DNA from: a bacterium
GTDB taxonomy: Bacteria > Sysuimicrobiota > Sysuimicrobiia > Sysuimicrobiales > Segetimicrobiaceae
NCBI GenBank assembly: GCA_035945995.1
Contig: DASYZR010000056.1
Span: 1-41,419, forward strand
Direction of reading: 5' to 3'
Length of the DNA: 41,419 bases
Shown in pieces: positions 7,494 to 15,384 of this stretch (position 1 is the first letter of the stretch; every line of letters begins with the position of its first letter). The notes beneath the pieces were generated by a model, which saw only the letters and a program-made list of their open reading frames with translations, did no database searches and was not told the DNA's origin. The position numbers and the translations under genes are program-made.

Positions 7494-8333
7494 TCACGTC
7501 GGGAACCGCGCCCACAGCATCACCACGAAAAATGCGAGCGCGCCGGCCGGGACCAGCCAGTCGCGGAGATGGCCCTCCAGGGCGGTGTAGGCGGTGCGCC
7601 CGGCGCCTCCGGTGTACGCCCGCGCCTCCATCGCGACGATCAACTCCTCGCCGCGCCGCAGCGCGAACGTAAACAGCGGGACCAGGATCGGCACAAGCTG
7701 GCGCGTGCGCTCGATGACGCGCCACCGACTCCCGCCGATGCGCCCGCCGCGGGAGGCCTGTGCCTTCATCAGCCGCTCGGCCTCCAGGGCCAGCGTGGGC
7801 ACGAACCGGATCGCGATCGTCACGACGAGCGCGAGTTCGTGACCCGGCACCCGGAGCCGCCGAAACGGGCGCAGCAGGCTCTCAATCCCGTGGGTCAATT
7901 CGGTCGTGCGGGTCGACAGGGTGAAGACGCTGGTCACGAAGAGCAACTCCACGAACCGCGCGGCCGACACGATGACGAGCCGGACGACGGCGGCGGTCAC
8001 GGTCACCCAGCCCCACTGGAACACCACCGGGCTCGACGGATCGTAGGCCCGGCCGAAGAACGCGAGCTGCATCACGGCGAGCACGACGAGCACGGGGATC
8101 GCCGGCAGCAGTCCGCGGAGCGCGTAGCCGAGCGGGATGCGGCCGAGCGCCACGATGAGCAGGCACACCGCGATGAGGACCGCGTTCCCGATGAGCGTCG
8201 GCGTGAAACTCACCGCCCCCGTCACCAGGATCGTGGCGACGATCTTGGCGCGGGGATCCATCCGATGAAGGTACGACCCGGTCGGCAGGTATTGCCCGAG
8301 CGTGATGTTGCGCAGCAGCTCGAATTCACTCAT
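7494..8333 (-). CDS. ecfT: ECF transporter transmembrane coupling protein EcfT
   Basis: A 279-residue integral membrane protein, the scaffold that connects S components to the two ATPases. It has about five hydrophobic segments in the first half and C-terminal coupling helices. The two short Ala-Arg type motifs that sit in the ATPase grooves appear as AQASRGG (191-197) and MEARAY (235-240). The start ATG overlaps the ecfA2 stop as ATGA, implying translational coupling. The order A1-A2-T is the usual one for group II ECF modules. Confidence 0.92.
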   Translation of the reverse strand: MSEFELLRNITLGQYLPTGSYLHRMDPRAKIVATILVTGAVSFTPTLIGNAVLIAVCLLIVALGRIPLGYALRGLLPAIPVLVVLAVMQLAFFGRAYDPSSPVVFQWGWVTVTAAVVRLVIVSAARFVELLFVTSVFTLSTRTTELTHGIESLLRPFRRLRVPGHELALVVTIAIRFVPTLALEAERLMKAQASRGGRIGGSRWRVIERTRQLVPILVPLFTFALRRGEELIVAMEARAYTGGAGRTAYTALEGHLRDWLVPAGALAFFVVMLWARFPT

Positions 8334-9289
8334 GGGACGCCGAGCAGCGCCGCGACCGCGTCGGCCGCCTCTTCCACGGTCAGCGCGTCCCCCGGCACGT
8401 CCAGCCCCAGCGCGCGCAGCCGCTGCACCACCTGCACCGGCTCCGGCGGGACCAGCCCGAGGGCCGCGAGGCGCGCGGGGTCGCTGAACACCTCGCGCGG
8501 CGGCCCCTCCGCGGCGACCCGGCCGTCCTGCAGCACGTAGAGACGGTCGCTCAGGCGCGCCACGTCCTCCATGTCGTGCGAGACGAGGACGAGCGTCAGG
8601 CCGTCGCGGTCGCGCAGATCCTGAATCCGCCGGCGCAGCTCGGCACGCGAGGCCGGATCGAGCCCGGACGTCGGCTCGTCCAGCACCAGCACGCGCGGCC
8701 GGATCGCCAGCACGCCGGCCAGCGCCGCCTTGCGCATCTCGCCGCCGCTCAATGAGAAGGTGTAGCGGTCTTTGAACCGCTCGAACGGCAGGCCGACGGC
8801 GTCCATGGCCCACCGTACGCGCGCGCGGATCTCCTCCATCGAGAGGTTCAGTTGCCGCGGACCGTAGGCGACGTCGTCCCCGACCAGCGGCTCGAACATC
8901 TGCGTCTCGGGATCCTGGAAGACGAGACCGACGAGCCGGCGCACGGCGCGGAGATCGGTCCGCGGGCTCGCCAGATCGTGCCCCGCGACAATCACCCGTC
9001 CGCGCCGCGGGCGAAACAGTCCGTTCAGGTACTGAATCAGGGTGGACTTGCCGGAGCCGGTACGGCCGAGGATGCCCACCACTTCCCCCTCGCGCACCTC
9101 GATGGCGACCCCCCGGAGGGCCAGTTGCTCGAACGGGGTGCCGGCCATGTAGGTGTGCCAGAGATCCGCGACCTGAATGATCGGACGGCCGCCGCCGGGG
9201 GCCGCGGCGACGCCACCCGGGAGCGGCGGGCCGGCGCTCACGCGCGCCGGCCCGCCCCTGACGAGGGGCCCGCCCCCCCTCCCCCTCAT
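8330..9289 (-). CDS. ecfA2: ECF transporter ATPase EcfA2
   Basis: ABC ATPase of 319 residues. Walker A GRTGSGKST (75-83), Q-loop VFQDPETQ, signature LSGGEMRKAALAG (180-192), Walker B VLVLDE (200-205) and the switch His238 are all present. The LSGGEMRK form and the second position match EcfA2. The ATG at 9289 overlaps the ecfA1 stop. The first 35 residues are Gly/Pro/Arg-rich and encoded by the GC repeat at 9247-9319; a GTG at 9241 is an alternative start that would remove most of them. Confidence 0.92.
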   Translation of the reverse strand: MRGRGGGPLVRGGPARVSAGPPLPGGVAAAPGGGRPIIQVADLWHTYMAGTPFEQLALRGVAIEVREGEVVGILGRTGSGKSTLIQYLNGLFRPRRGRVIVAGHDLASPRTDLRAVRRLVGLVFQDPETQMFEPLVGDDVAYGPRQLNLSMEEIRARVRWAMDAVGLPFERFKDRYTFSLSGGEMRKAALAGVLAIRPRVLVLDEPTSGLDPASRAELRRRIQDLRDRDGLTLVLVSHDMEDVARLSDRLYVLQDGRVAAEGPPREVFSDPARLAALGLVPPEPVQVVQRLRALGLDVPGDALTVEEAADAVAALLGVP

Positions 9290-9319
9290 AGGGGGGACGA
9301 GGGGCCCGCCCCTGACGAG
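9247..9319. repeat. GC-rich repeats at the ecfA1-ecfA2 junction
   Basis: GGCCCGCCCCTGACGAG occurs at 9247-9263 and 9303-9319, and a related GACGAGGGGCCCGCC unit overlaps these copies. The block spans the end of ecfA1 and the start of ecfA2, so it codes for low-complexity Gly/Pro/Ser tails on both proteins. Coordinates inside this C/G run are good to within a base or two. Confidence 0.7.
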
Positions 9320-10224
9320 CCCCCGTGTGGGGAGGAGCGGGGACCCGTCCGGGCCGCCACCGCGGCGGCGAGTTCGTCGACCGAGAGGACATCCACGGGA
9401 AAGGCCGGGACGCGCGCCCGCACGCGCAGCGCGACGTCGGTGATCGGAGGAAGATCGAGCCCCACGTCGCGCAGGCGTTCCGCCTGCGCGAAGACGTGAC
9501 GCGGGGAGCCTTGGAGGACCACGGCGCCGCCGGCCAGCACGATGATCCGATCCGCCCGCGCGGCCTCGCTCATGAGATGCGTGATCGCCACGACGGCGGT
9601 CCCCCGCCCCCGCAGCTCCGCGACGATGCGGGCCACCGCCTCGCGGCCCTCGGGATCGAGCATCGAGGTGGCCTCGTCGAGCACGAGACACGCCGGCCGC
9701 ATCGCCAGCACCGCCGCGATCGCCACTCGCTGCTTCTGCCCGGCGGACAGGAGGTGCGGCGGGCGGTCCCGGTGGGTCCACATGTCCACGAGTTCGAGCG
9801 CCTCGCGGACGCGGGCCCGCAGGTCCGCGCGCGGGACGCCGAGGTTCTCCGGGCCGAAGGCCACGTCTTCCTCGACGATGGTCGCCACCATCTGGCTCTC
9901 CGGGTGCTGAAACACCATGCCGACCGTGCCGCGAATGGCGCGCGTGTGGCCGGGATCGCGCGTGTCGAGACCGGCAACGACGACGCGTCCCGCAGTCGGC
10001 CGAAGGAGCGCGTTCAGGTGGCGGGCGAGAGTCGATTTGCCGGATCCGTTGGCCCCGACGATCGCGACCACCTCGCCGGGGTCGATGTTGACCGACACGC
10101 CGCGCAGCACGAACGGCGCCGCGGGAGACGCCGCGGCGGGACGGGAGCGCAGATCCCCGCCCGTGGGGGGCGCGGCGTACGAAAACTCGATGTTCTCGCA
10201 GACGATCAAGGGCTGCGGCGGCAT
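9286..10224 (-). CDS. ecfA1: ECF transporter ATPase EcfA1
   Basis: ABC ATPase of 312 residues. Walker A GANGSGKST (57-65), Q-loop VFQHPES (104-110), signature LSAGQKQRVAIA (159-170), Walker B CLVLDE (179-184) and the switch His216 are intact. Note LSAGQ instead of the canonical LSGGQ and DEATS instead of DEPTS, both tolerated in EcfA1 proteins. Pro/Gly-rich insertions follow the first strand and end the protein. It starts 55 bases after the M20 gene, and its stop is part of an ATGA overlap with ecfA2. Confidence 0.92.
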   Translation of the reverse strand: MPPQPLIVCENIEFSYAAPPTGGDLRSRPAAASPAAPFVLRGVSVNIDPGEVVAIVGANGSGKSTLARHLNALLRPTAGRVVVAGLDTRDPGHTRAIRGTVGMVFQHPESQMVATIVEEDVAFGPENLGVPRADLRARVREALELVDMWTHRDRPPHLLSAGQKQRVAIAAVLAMRPACLVLDEATSMLDPEGREAVARIVAELRGRGTAVVAITHLMSEAARADRIIVLAGGAVVLQGSPRHVFAQAERLRDVGLDLPPITDVALRVRARVPAFPVDVLSVDELAAAVAARTGPRSSPHGGSSGAGPSSPL

Positions 10225-10279
10225 CAGCCCCCGGCGCTACAGCGGAGCGGATCGCACCGCTGATCGCGGCGGCATTCGA

Positions 10280-11488
10280 TCACGAGGCGCCGGTGAGAAA
10301 GTACCACGCCGCCGCGGCGTAAATACGGCAGGCTTGGGCCACGTCGGCGACGCGGACGAACTCGTCAACCTGATGCGGGATGGTGACGTCGCCGGGGCCG
10401 ATCGTGACGATCGGAACGTGCGCCCACGCGTGGAGGAACGTCCCGTCGGTGGCGCCCGGCACGCCGGCGAAGCGCGGCGCCCGGCCCTGCACGCGGCGGC
10501 ACGCTGCGGCCACCGCGACCGCGATCGCCGCGTGCGGATCCGTCTCGGTCCAGGGGCGCGTTTCGATGACCTCGACTTCGCTCCGGCATCCCGGCGTGGC
10601 CGCGGCGGCGGACGCCGCCGCGGCCACGAGGTCCGCCCGGATCGCCGCGTCGGCCTGCCCCGGGATCGTCCGGATGTCGAGACCGACCACCGCGTCGGCG
10701 TGCATCACGTTGAGCTGCGCCGGCTCTCCGGCGCGCAGCAACGTCGGGGTAATGCTCGGCTCCCCGAGCAGCGCGTGGCGGCCGTGGCGCGCCACGTAGC
10801 GGGCCTCGAGGGCGCCGGCCTCGCGGACGAACGCGGCGGCGGCGGGAATCGGATTGCGGCCGCTCTTCGGCATCGCCCCGTGGGCCATGCGCCCCTCGAA
10901 GCGTGCGAGCGCCCGCATGGCGCCCTTTTGCACGAGGCAGATCGCGTTGTCTTCGGGTTCGCACACGATCGCGCCGGCGGCACCCTCGGCCCAGCCGTTG
11001 CCGATGAACGACTTGATCCCGAGCATCATCCCCTCTTCATCGGCCACGATCGCCAGACGCACGGTGCCGGCCAGCCGTACGCCGGCGTCGCGCAGCGCGC
11101 GGACCGCGCCGATCGCGGCCGCGATCCCGGCCTTCATGTCCGCGGCGCCGCGCCCGTACAGCCGGCCGTCCCGGATCTCGCCGCCGAAGGGCGGAACCGA
11201 CCAGGCGGCCGCGTTGCCCTCGGTCACGACATCCGTGTGGCCCTCGAAGATCAACACGGGACCGGGACCGCCCGGCAGATCGGCGATGACGTTCGGCCGG
11301 CCCGGGCCGGCGTCTTCGACGTGAACCGCGAGGTCGAGCCGGCGGAGCTCCTCGGCCAGCAGGGCCGCCGAGGCGGCCTCGGTCGCCTCGGGGATTCCCG
11401 GCCGGTACACGCTCGGAACCCGGACCAGCCGGCGCGCGAGGTCGAGCGTGTAGCCGTCGTCGACGGCGCGCAACACCGCGTCGAGCAT
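10280..11488 (-). CDS. M20-family metal-dependent amidohydrolase (ArgE/DapE type)
   Basis: A 402-residue dizinc hydrolase. Metal ligands and catalytic residues appear in order: HTD (His84, Asp86), AADMKAG (Asp118), ADEEG (Glu151, Glu152) and a C-terminal His in IPHQVDEF. Family members release an amine from N-acyl substrates, for example acetylornithine, succinyl-diaminopimelate, or formylaminopyrimidine (YlmB). The ATG at 11488 directly follows the TAG of the aldehyde dehydrogenase. Linkage with an ECF module makes a role in vitamin or precursor salvage attractive, but the substrate is inferred, not shown. Confidence 0.85.
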   Translation of the reverse strand: MLDAVLRAVDDGYTLDLARRLVRVPSVYRPGIPEATEAASAALLAEELRRLDLAVHVEDAGPGRPNVIADLPGGPGPVLIFEGHTDVVTEGNAAAWSVPPFGGEIRDGRLYGRGAADMKAGIAAAIGAVRALRDAGVRLAGTVRLAIVADEEGMMLGIKSFIGNGWAEGAAGAIVCEPEDNAICLVQKGAMRALARFEGRMAHGAMPKSGRNPIPAAAAFVREAGALEARYVARHGRHALLGEPSITPTLLRAGEPAQLNVMHADAVVGLDIRTIPGQADAAIRADLVAAAASAAAATPGCRSEVEVIETRPWTETDPHAAIAVAVAAACRRVQGRAPRFAGVPGATDGTFLHAWAHVPIVTIGPGDVTIPHQVDEFVRVADVAQACRIYAAAAWYFLTGAS

Positions 11489-12934
11489 CTAATAGATCTT
11501 CGTGTCGCGGACGCGCCCGGTGTAGTCGAAAAACACGCTCTTGAGTTCCGTGAAGAACTCGAGCCCCTCCTCGGCCATCTCGCGGCCGCCGGCGCCGCTC
11601 CACTTGATGCCGCCGAAGGGAATCTGCGCTTCGCCGCCGACCGTCGGCGAGTTGACGTGCACCATCCCCGTCTCGACACGGTCGACAAACTGCATGATCG
11701 CGGCGGCGTCACGCGCGTAAATGGAGGAGCTCAACCCGTACCGCACCCCGTTCGTCACCCGCAGCGCTTCGTCGAGCGATCCGACGGTCACCACGGACAG
11801 GACCGGGCCGAAGATCTCCTCCTGCGCCAGGCGGGACGACGGCGCGACGTCGACGAACACCGTCGGCTCGACGAAGAAGCCCCCGGCGCAGGCGCCGTCC
11901 GCGAGCCGCCGCCCGCCGGTGGCGAGCCCCGCGCCTTCCGCGCGGCCGGCATCGATGTACCCGAGAACTGTCTCGAGCTGGTGCGCGTCGACGAGCGGTC
12001 CCAAGTCGACGCCCGCCTCGAGCCCGTTGCCCACCCGGAGCGCCCGCGCCCGCGCCACGACGCGGTCGACGATCTCCCGGACGACGTCGCGGTGTGCAAC
12101 GCATAGGCTGGTCGCCGTGCACCGCTGGCCGGTGCTGCCGAAGGCCCCCTGCGCGATCCCCGCCGCGGCCAACTCGAGGTCGGCGTCCGGCATGACGACG
12201 ACCGCGTTCTTCCCGCCCATCTCGCACGTCACCTTGGCCAGCCGCCGGGCCGCCCGCGCGTAGACGTCACCCCCGATCTCGCACGATCCGGTGAAGGACA
12301 CCGCTCGGATCTCGGGATGCCGCACAAGCGCATCCCCGACGTCCGCGCCGCCGCCGACGAGCACGGTGAGCACCCCGTCGGGCAGCCCCGCTTCGCGCAG
12401 GATCTCGGCGTACCGCTGCGCGACGAGAGGGGTGAGGGACGCGGGCTTGAGGATCACCGCGTTGCCGGCCACCAGGGCCGGCGCCACCTTCCAGGCCGGC
12501 TCGGCCCACGGGAAGTTCCACGGGGTGATGACCGCCACGACGCCGACCGGCTGCCTGAGCGAAAACAGCAGGGTCGACGGCATCTCGGACGGCCGCGTCC
12601 GGCCGCCCATCCGAAACCCCTCGCCGGCGTACCATTCGAGCAGCGCGATGCCCTTCAGGACCTCGCCGCGCGCCTCCGGCAGGACCTTGCCTTCCTCGCG
12701 GGTCAGGAGGTCCGAGAGTTCGTCGAGCCGGCGGCGCGCGATCTCCGCGGCGCGTGCCAGCACGCGGCCCCGCTCGGGGGCCGGGGTGTCCCGCCACACG
12801 CGGAAGGCCGCGCCGGCCCGCGCGACGGCGGGCTCGACGTCGGCGGCCGACGCCAGCGGAACTTCGGCGAGCACCTCGGCGGTGTTCGCGGGGTTCACAT
12901 CGAGCAGGGTGCGCGCGCGCGAGGTTGTACTCAT
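11489..12934 (-). CDS. NAD(P)-dependent aldehyde dehydrogenase
   Basis: A 481-residue ALDH-superfamily enzyme that oxidises an aldehyde to a carboxylate. The oxyanion Asn140 (ITPWNFPWA), general base Glu238 (TCEMGGKN) and nucleophile Cys272 (GSTGQRCTA) are in place. The C-terminal pattern SGAGGREMAEEGLEFFTELK resembles semialdehyde and ketoglutarate-semialdehyde dehydrogenases. The start is ATG 12934 with only a weak purine-rich stretch upstream. It heads the nine-gene minus-strand run and is divergent from the amidohydrolase at 13078; the 143-bp intergenic region should hold both promoters, but neither is convincing. Confidence 0.9.
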   Translation of the reverse strand: MSTTSRARTLLDVNPANTAEVLAEVPLASAADVEPAVARAGAAFRVWRDTPAPERGRVLARAAEIARRRLDELSDLLTREEGKVLPEARGEVLKGIALLEWYAGEGFRMGGRTRPSEMPSTLLFSLRQPVGVVAVITPWNFPWAEPAWKVAPALVAGNAVILKPASLTPLVAQRYAEILREAGLPDGVLTVLVGGGADVGDALVRHPEIRAVSFTGSCEIGGDVYARAARRLAKVTCEMGGKNAVVVMPDADLELAAAGIAQGAFGSTGQRCTATSLCVAHRDVVREIVDRVVARARALRVGNGLEAGVDLGPLVDAHQLETVLGYIDAGRAEGAGLATGGRRLADGACAGGFFVEPTVFVDVAPSSRLAQEEIFGPVLSVVTVGSLDEALRVTNGVRYGLSSSIYARDAAAIMQFVDRVETGMVHVNSPTVGGEAQIPFGGIKWSGAGGREMAEEGLEFFTELKSVFFDYTGRVRDTKIY

Positions 12935-13077
12935 GGGCGCGCTGTTCCGTCTCGCAAGAACCGACTCCTGCCGTCGGAAGCGCCGGGGCATTGGGCGCGT
13001 TCTACGATGTGAAAGGCTGCGCCGTGCAGCGCGATACGGTACATTGAAGGCGAGACCCAGCCTCAGGAGCCGCCCGA

Positions 13078-14106
13078 ATGCAGGGACAGCCGCTCGACGA
13101 AGCGCGAGCCCACGGCTTTGCCACCCCGCCCCCGCGCGCCGTCTCGTGCCCCATCGCCGACATGCACACGCACATGACCGACCCGGCGACGAATCACGAG
13201 CTCCTCGAGGCCGCGCGCCGCTACGGCGTCACGCGCGTCGTCGCGATCACCCCGCTCGACGACGGGCTCGCGCTGCAGCGCCGCTATCCTGGGGAGATCG
13301 AAGTGGCGGCCCGGGCCCTCGTGACGGCACCGGCGGGCGCCGCGGCCGGCGGACCGGGCCGGCCGCCGGAAGACCGCACGCTCGAGATGATCCCGCGGGC
13401 CCACGCCGCCGGCGTGCGGATCATCAAGTTCTGGTTCGCGCCGCGCATTCGTGACCGGCTGGACTTCCTGCTCGATTCGCCGCGGCTCGACGGGGTGTTC
13501 CGGGCGATCGCCGAGCACGGCCTCGGAGTGCTGGTGCATGTGAGCGATCCGGATCGTTGGTTCGCGCACAAATACCCCCCCGCCAAGTACGGCACGAAGG
13601 CCGACCAGTATCCGATGCTGGAGCGCCGGCTGCGGGACTTTCCCACGGTACCGTTTCTGGCCGCGCACATGGGCGGCGACCCCGAGCATCTCGACCACCT
13701 CGCCGAGCTGCTGACGCGGCATCCGAATCTCTACCTCGACACGAGCGCGACGAAATGGATCGTGCGTGAGCTGGGCCGGCAGCGGGAGGCCGCGCGGGAG
13801 TTCTTCCGGCGCTGGGCGCACCGGATCTGTTTCGGCACCGACCAGGTCGTCCTGAAAGATCCCGATCCCGTGCGGTACCTCGTCCGGTACTGGGTCCACC
13901 AGATGTTCTGGGAGACGGATCTCGTCTGCCCGTCGCCGATCCCCGACCCGGACGCCGACGGAACGCCGATGCTACGGGGGCTCGATCTTCCGGGGGATGT
14001 CCTCGAGCAGATCTACTGGAAAACCGCCGGGCGGGCGTTTACGATCAACGCCCGCCCGACAGTTCATTTGGGCCTGGAACCCGGAACCGGAACCGCTAAC
14101 GGATGA
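13078..14106 (+). CDS. Amidohydrolase-2 family metal-dependent hydrolase
   Basis: A 342-residue TIM-barrel hydrolase or decarboxylase of the PF04909 type. The metal-binding DMHTHM (Asp28, His30, His32), a mid-protein His in GVLVHVSD, AAHMGGDPEHLD and the late FGTDQ Asp follow the family order. AGGAG lies eight bases before the ATG. A segment around WETDLVCPSPIP is unusual and may shape the substrate pocket. The substrate is unknown. Its 3' end overlaps an antisense small ORF by 11 bp and contains a strong hairpin. Confidence 0.85.
   Translation: MQGQPLDEARAHGFATPPPRAVSCPIADMHTHMTDPATNHELLEAARRYGVTRVVAITPLDDGLALQRRYPGEIEVAARALVTAPAGAAAGGPGRPPEDRTLEMIPRAHAAGVRIIKFWFAPRIRDRLDFLLDSPRLDGVFRAIAEHGLGVLVHVSDPDRWFAHKYPPAKYGTKADQYPMLERRLRDFPTVPFLAAHMGGDPEHLDHLAELLTRHPNLYLDTSATKWIVRELGRQREAAREFFRRWAHRICFGTDQVVLKDPDPVRYLVRYWVHQMFWETDLVCPSPIPDPDADGTPMLRGLDLPGDVLEQIYWKTAGRAFTINARPTVHLGLEPGTGTANG
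14020..14058 (-). terminator. 12-bp hairpin with short T-run
   Basis: CGGGCGGGCGTT (14028-14039) pairs perfectly with AACGCCCGCCCG (14047-14058) around a 7-nt loop. On the minus strand it is followed by GCGGTTTT, so it fits a terminator for the small membrane ORF at 14096-14167, embedded in the last codons of the amidohydrolase. On the plus strand no T-run follows. Confidence 0.6.
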
Positions 14107-14167
14107 TCAGGTGTCCGGTGGCCCAGAGCGCCAGACCGATAAGCAACAGCAATCCGGCCAGCAGCAT
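14096..14167 (-). CDS. 23-residue single-span membrane peptide
   Basis: A very short gene found by its signals. A near-consensus promoter (14203-14231) is followed by AGGAGGTGG, eight bases of spacing from AGGAGG, an ATG and 23 codons ending in TAG. Nearly the whole product is hydrophobic (Leu/Ile/Ala/Gly, one Trp) and ends in HLIIR, so it should be one membrane helix. A terminator-like hairpin follows at 14020-14058. The sequence does not match KdpF or another named small protein that I recognise. Function unknown; it could be a regulator or stabiliser of a membrane partner. Confidence 0.6.
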   Translation of the reverse strand: MLLAGLLLLIGLALWATGHLIIR

Positions 14168-14202
14168 CCCTTCCACCTCCTGTTCATCCCGAACTTCGTT
14201 CC

Positions 14203-14231
14203 TATATATGCCCCGCGCGCCGCTCGGTCAA
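14203..14231 (-). promoter_or_regulatory. Promoter for the 23-residue peptide
   Basis: Minus-strand -35 TTGACC (14226-14231), 17-bp spacer and -10 TATATA (14203-14208). Among the best promoter matches in the window. Predicted start near 14196 gives a leader of about 28 nt that holds the Shine-Dalgarno site. It lies between the small ORF and the stop of the DUF4189 gene. Confidence 0.7.
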
Positions 14232-14252
14232 ACCCGCGCCGGCCGCCGGGGC

Positions 14253-14750
14253 CTACGAGTGATCGCCGCCGCTATTTTGCCGGTACATGTTGGCGTCGCA
14301 GATCGAACCCGCAATCTTGCAATACGACGCGCGGTCGCCCGCCGTGTCATGGCACTTCTGCAGGGCCTGAGTTTCCGCCGCCTTCTTGACGTCGGCCACC
14401 GCCCATCCCACGCCGGGGGTCCCCTTCGCGGGATCTATCGCGACCGCGGCGCATTGCTCGTGAAGCGTCTGGATCACCTTGCAGGCCGCTTTCGCGGAGT
14501 CGGACGCGCCCTTCGCCGTCTGGCAGCTCTTGAGCGCCCTGCTGGACGCCTGATCGGTGGTGGACAAGTCGCCCACCATGCCGTAGGCGAACCCCTGCGT
14601 TGCCACGTCGGCGGGTTGACCGACCGCGATCGCCCCTTCGGCGCTCGCGGCACTCGGCCACACCGCGGCGGCCGCGGAGACCGACGTCAGGAGGGCCGCC
14701 GCTACGAGCACGGCTCCTCCGGCCTGGCCCATCGAACGACGCTCTCGCAT
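14253..14750 (-). CDS. Secreted DUF4189-domain protein
   Basis: A 165-residue protein with a Sec signal peptide (basic MRERR start, hydrophobic GGAVLVAAALLTSVSAAAA, probable cleavage near ASA). The mature part matches DUF4189: GAIAVGQPADVATQGFAYG, repeated small-residue stretches and about six cysteines (CQ, CKV, QCAAVAI, KCHD, YCKI, ICDA) that could form disulfides outside the membrane. GGAGGTGG lies just before the ATG at 14750. The domain occurs in secreted proteins of mycobacteria and xanthomonads and has no known activity. Confidence 0.75.
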   Translation of the reverse strand: MRERRSMGQAGGAVLVAAALLTSVSAAAAVWPSAASAEGAIAVGQPADVATQGFAYGMVGDLSTTDQASSRALKSCQTAKGASDSAKAACKVIQTLHEQCAAVAIDPAKGTPGVGWAVADVKKAAETQALQKCHDTAGDRASYCKIAGSICDANMYRQNSGGDHS

Positions 14751-14860
14751 CTAACCACCTCCGGAATGCTGTACGGGAGAGCGGCGGACGTGGTTCGCGG
14801 AGCTTCCCGGCGCCCGCCGCTGCCTCTGCTCTTGTCATACCCTTGTACGCTCAATGAATA

Positions 14861-14940
14861 CGCCGGCGCCCACCGGGCGCCGGCGCGATGACTCCGGCGG
14901 CTTCTCCCCTCGCAGGGCCTGCCCCGCGCTTTGCGCGGGG
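14861..14940. terminator. Two tandem GC hairpins
   Basis: CGCCGGCGCCC and GGGCGCCGGCG (14861-14871, 14875-14885) form an 11-bp stem with a 3-nt loop, and CCCCGCGC and GCGCGGGG (922-929, 933-940 of the 14 kb block) form an 8-bp stem with a 3-nt loop. They lie in the 200-bp gap between the DUF4189 gene and the next minus-strand gene. Neither has a clear T-run, so intrinsic termination is possible but unproven. Confidence 0.4.
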
Positions 14941-14951
14941 GAGGACCGCGG

Positions 14952-15242
14952 CTAGTCGATCGCCTTCTCGACGTCCTCCCGGGTCAGCGTCTCCCCCAGT
15001 TCCGCCGACCACCGCAGCACGGCCGCGATCACGTCGTCGCGCGACATCCCGAGGGTCGACGTCATCTCCTGCACGCACATCTCCACGACATACTCGAGAC
15101 GGCCGCTCCACCCGGCGTCCTTCGCTTCCGCGATCAACGACACGACGACGCCGGCGAGCAGCGGCTCCGCCCACTCCCGACGTTCGGCCTGGACCTCAGG
15201 GGACACCGCGGCCCCTGTTCCCGGCCCCGATTGGTTGTCCAC
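14952..15242 (-). CDS. Hypothetical helical protein
   Basis: A 96-residue soluble protein with no family I recognise. The body (AEPLLAGVVVSLIAEAKDAG onward) looks all-helical and ends LTREDVEKAID. The start is taken as GTG 15242 because GGAGGTG lies six bases upstream; a TTG at 15257 overlaps that site. It sits between dacF and the DUF4189 gene on the same strand, with tandem hairpins downstream. Codon use is like its neighbours, which supports a real gene. Confidence 0.6.
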   Translation of the reverse strand: MDNQSGPGTGAAVSPEVQAERREWAEPLLAGVVVSLIAEAKDAGWSGRLEYVVEMCVQEMTSTLGMSRDDVIAAVLRWSAELGETLTREDVEKAID

Positions 15243-15384
15243 ACCGCACCTCCACAACGTAGCCCCCGCGGCACTCGCGCGCCGCGCGGCGGCGGAGCGC
15301 CGTCACAGAGCGCCGCGACCTGATCGCCTTCTGTACCGTACGCGGGGCTTCCTGCGCCGCGGCGTTGCGTGCGCCGCCGCGGCG

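Noticed and set aside
14096-14167. Identification of the 23-residue peptide as KdpF
   Set aside because: Length and hydrophobicity fit, but there are no kdpABC genes nearby and the residue pattern does not match.
14861-14940. Mobile element ends or an attachment site suggested by the strong inverted repeats
   Set aside because: There is no transposase or integrase, no target duplication and no flanking repeat; simple hairpins explain them.
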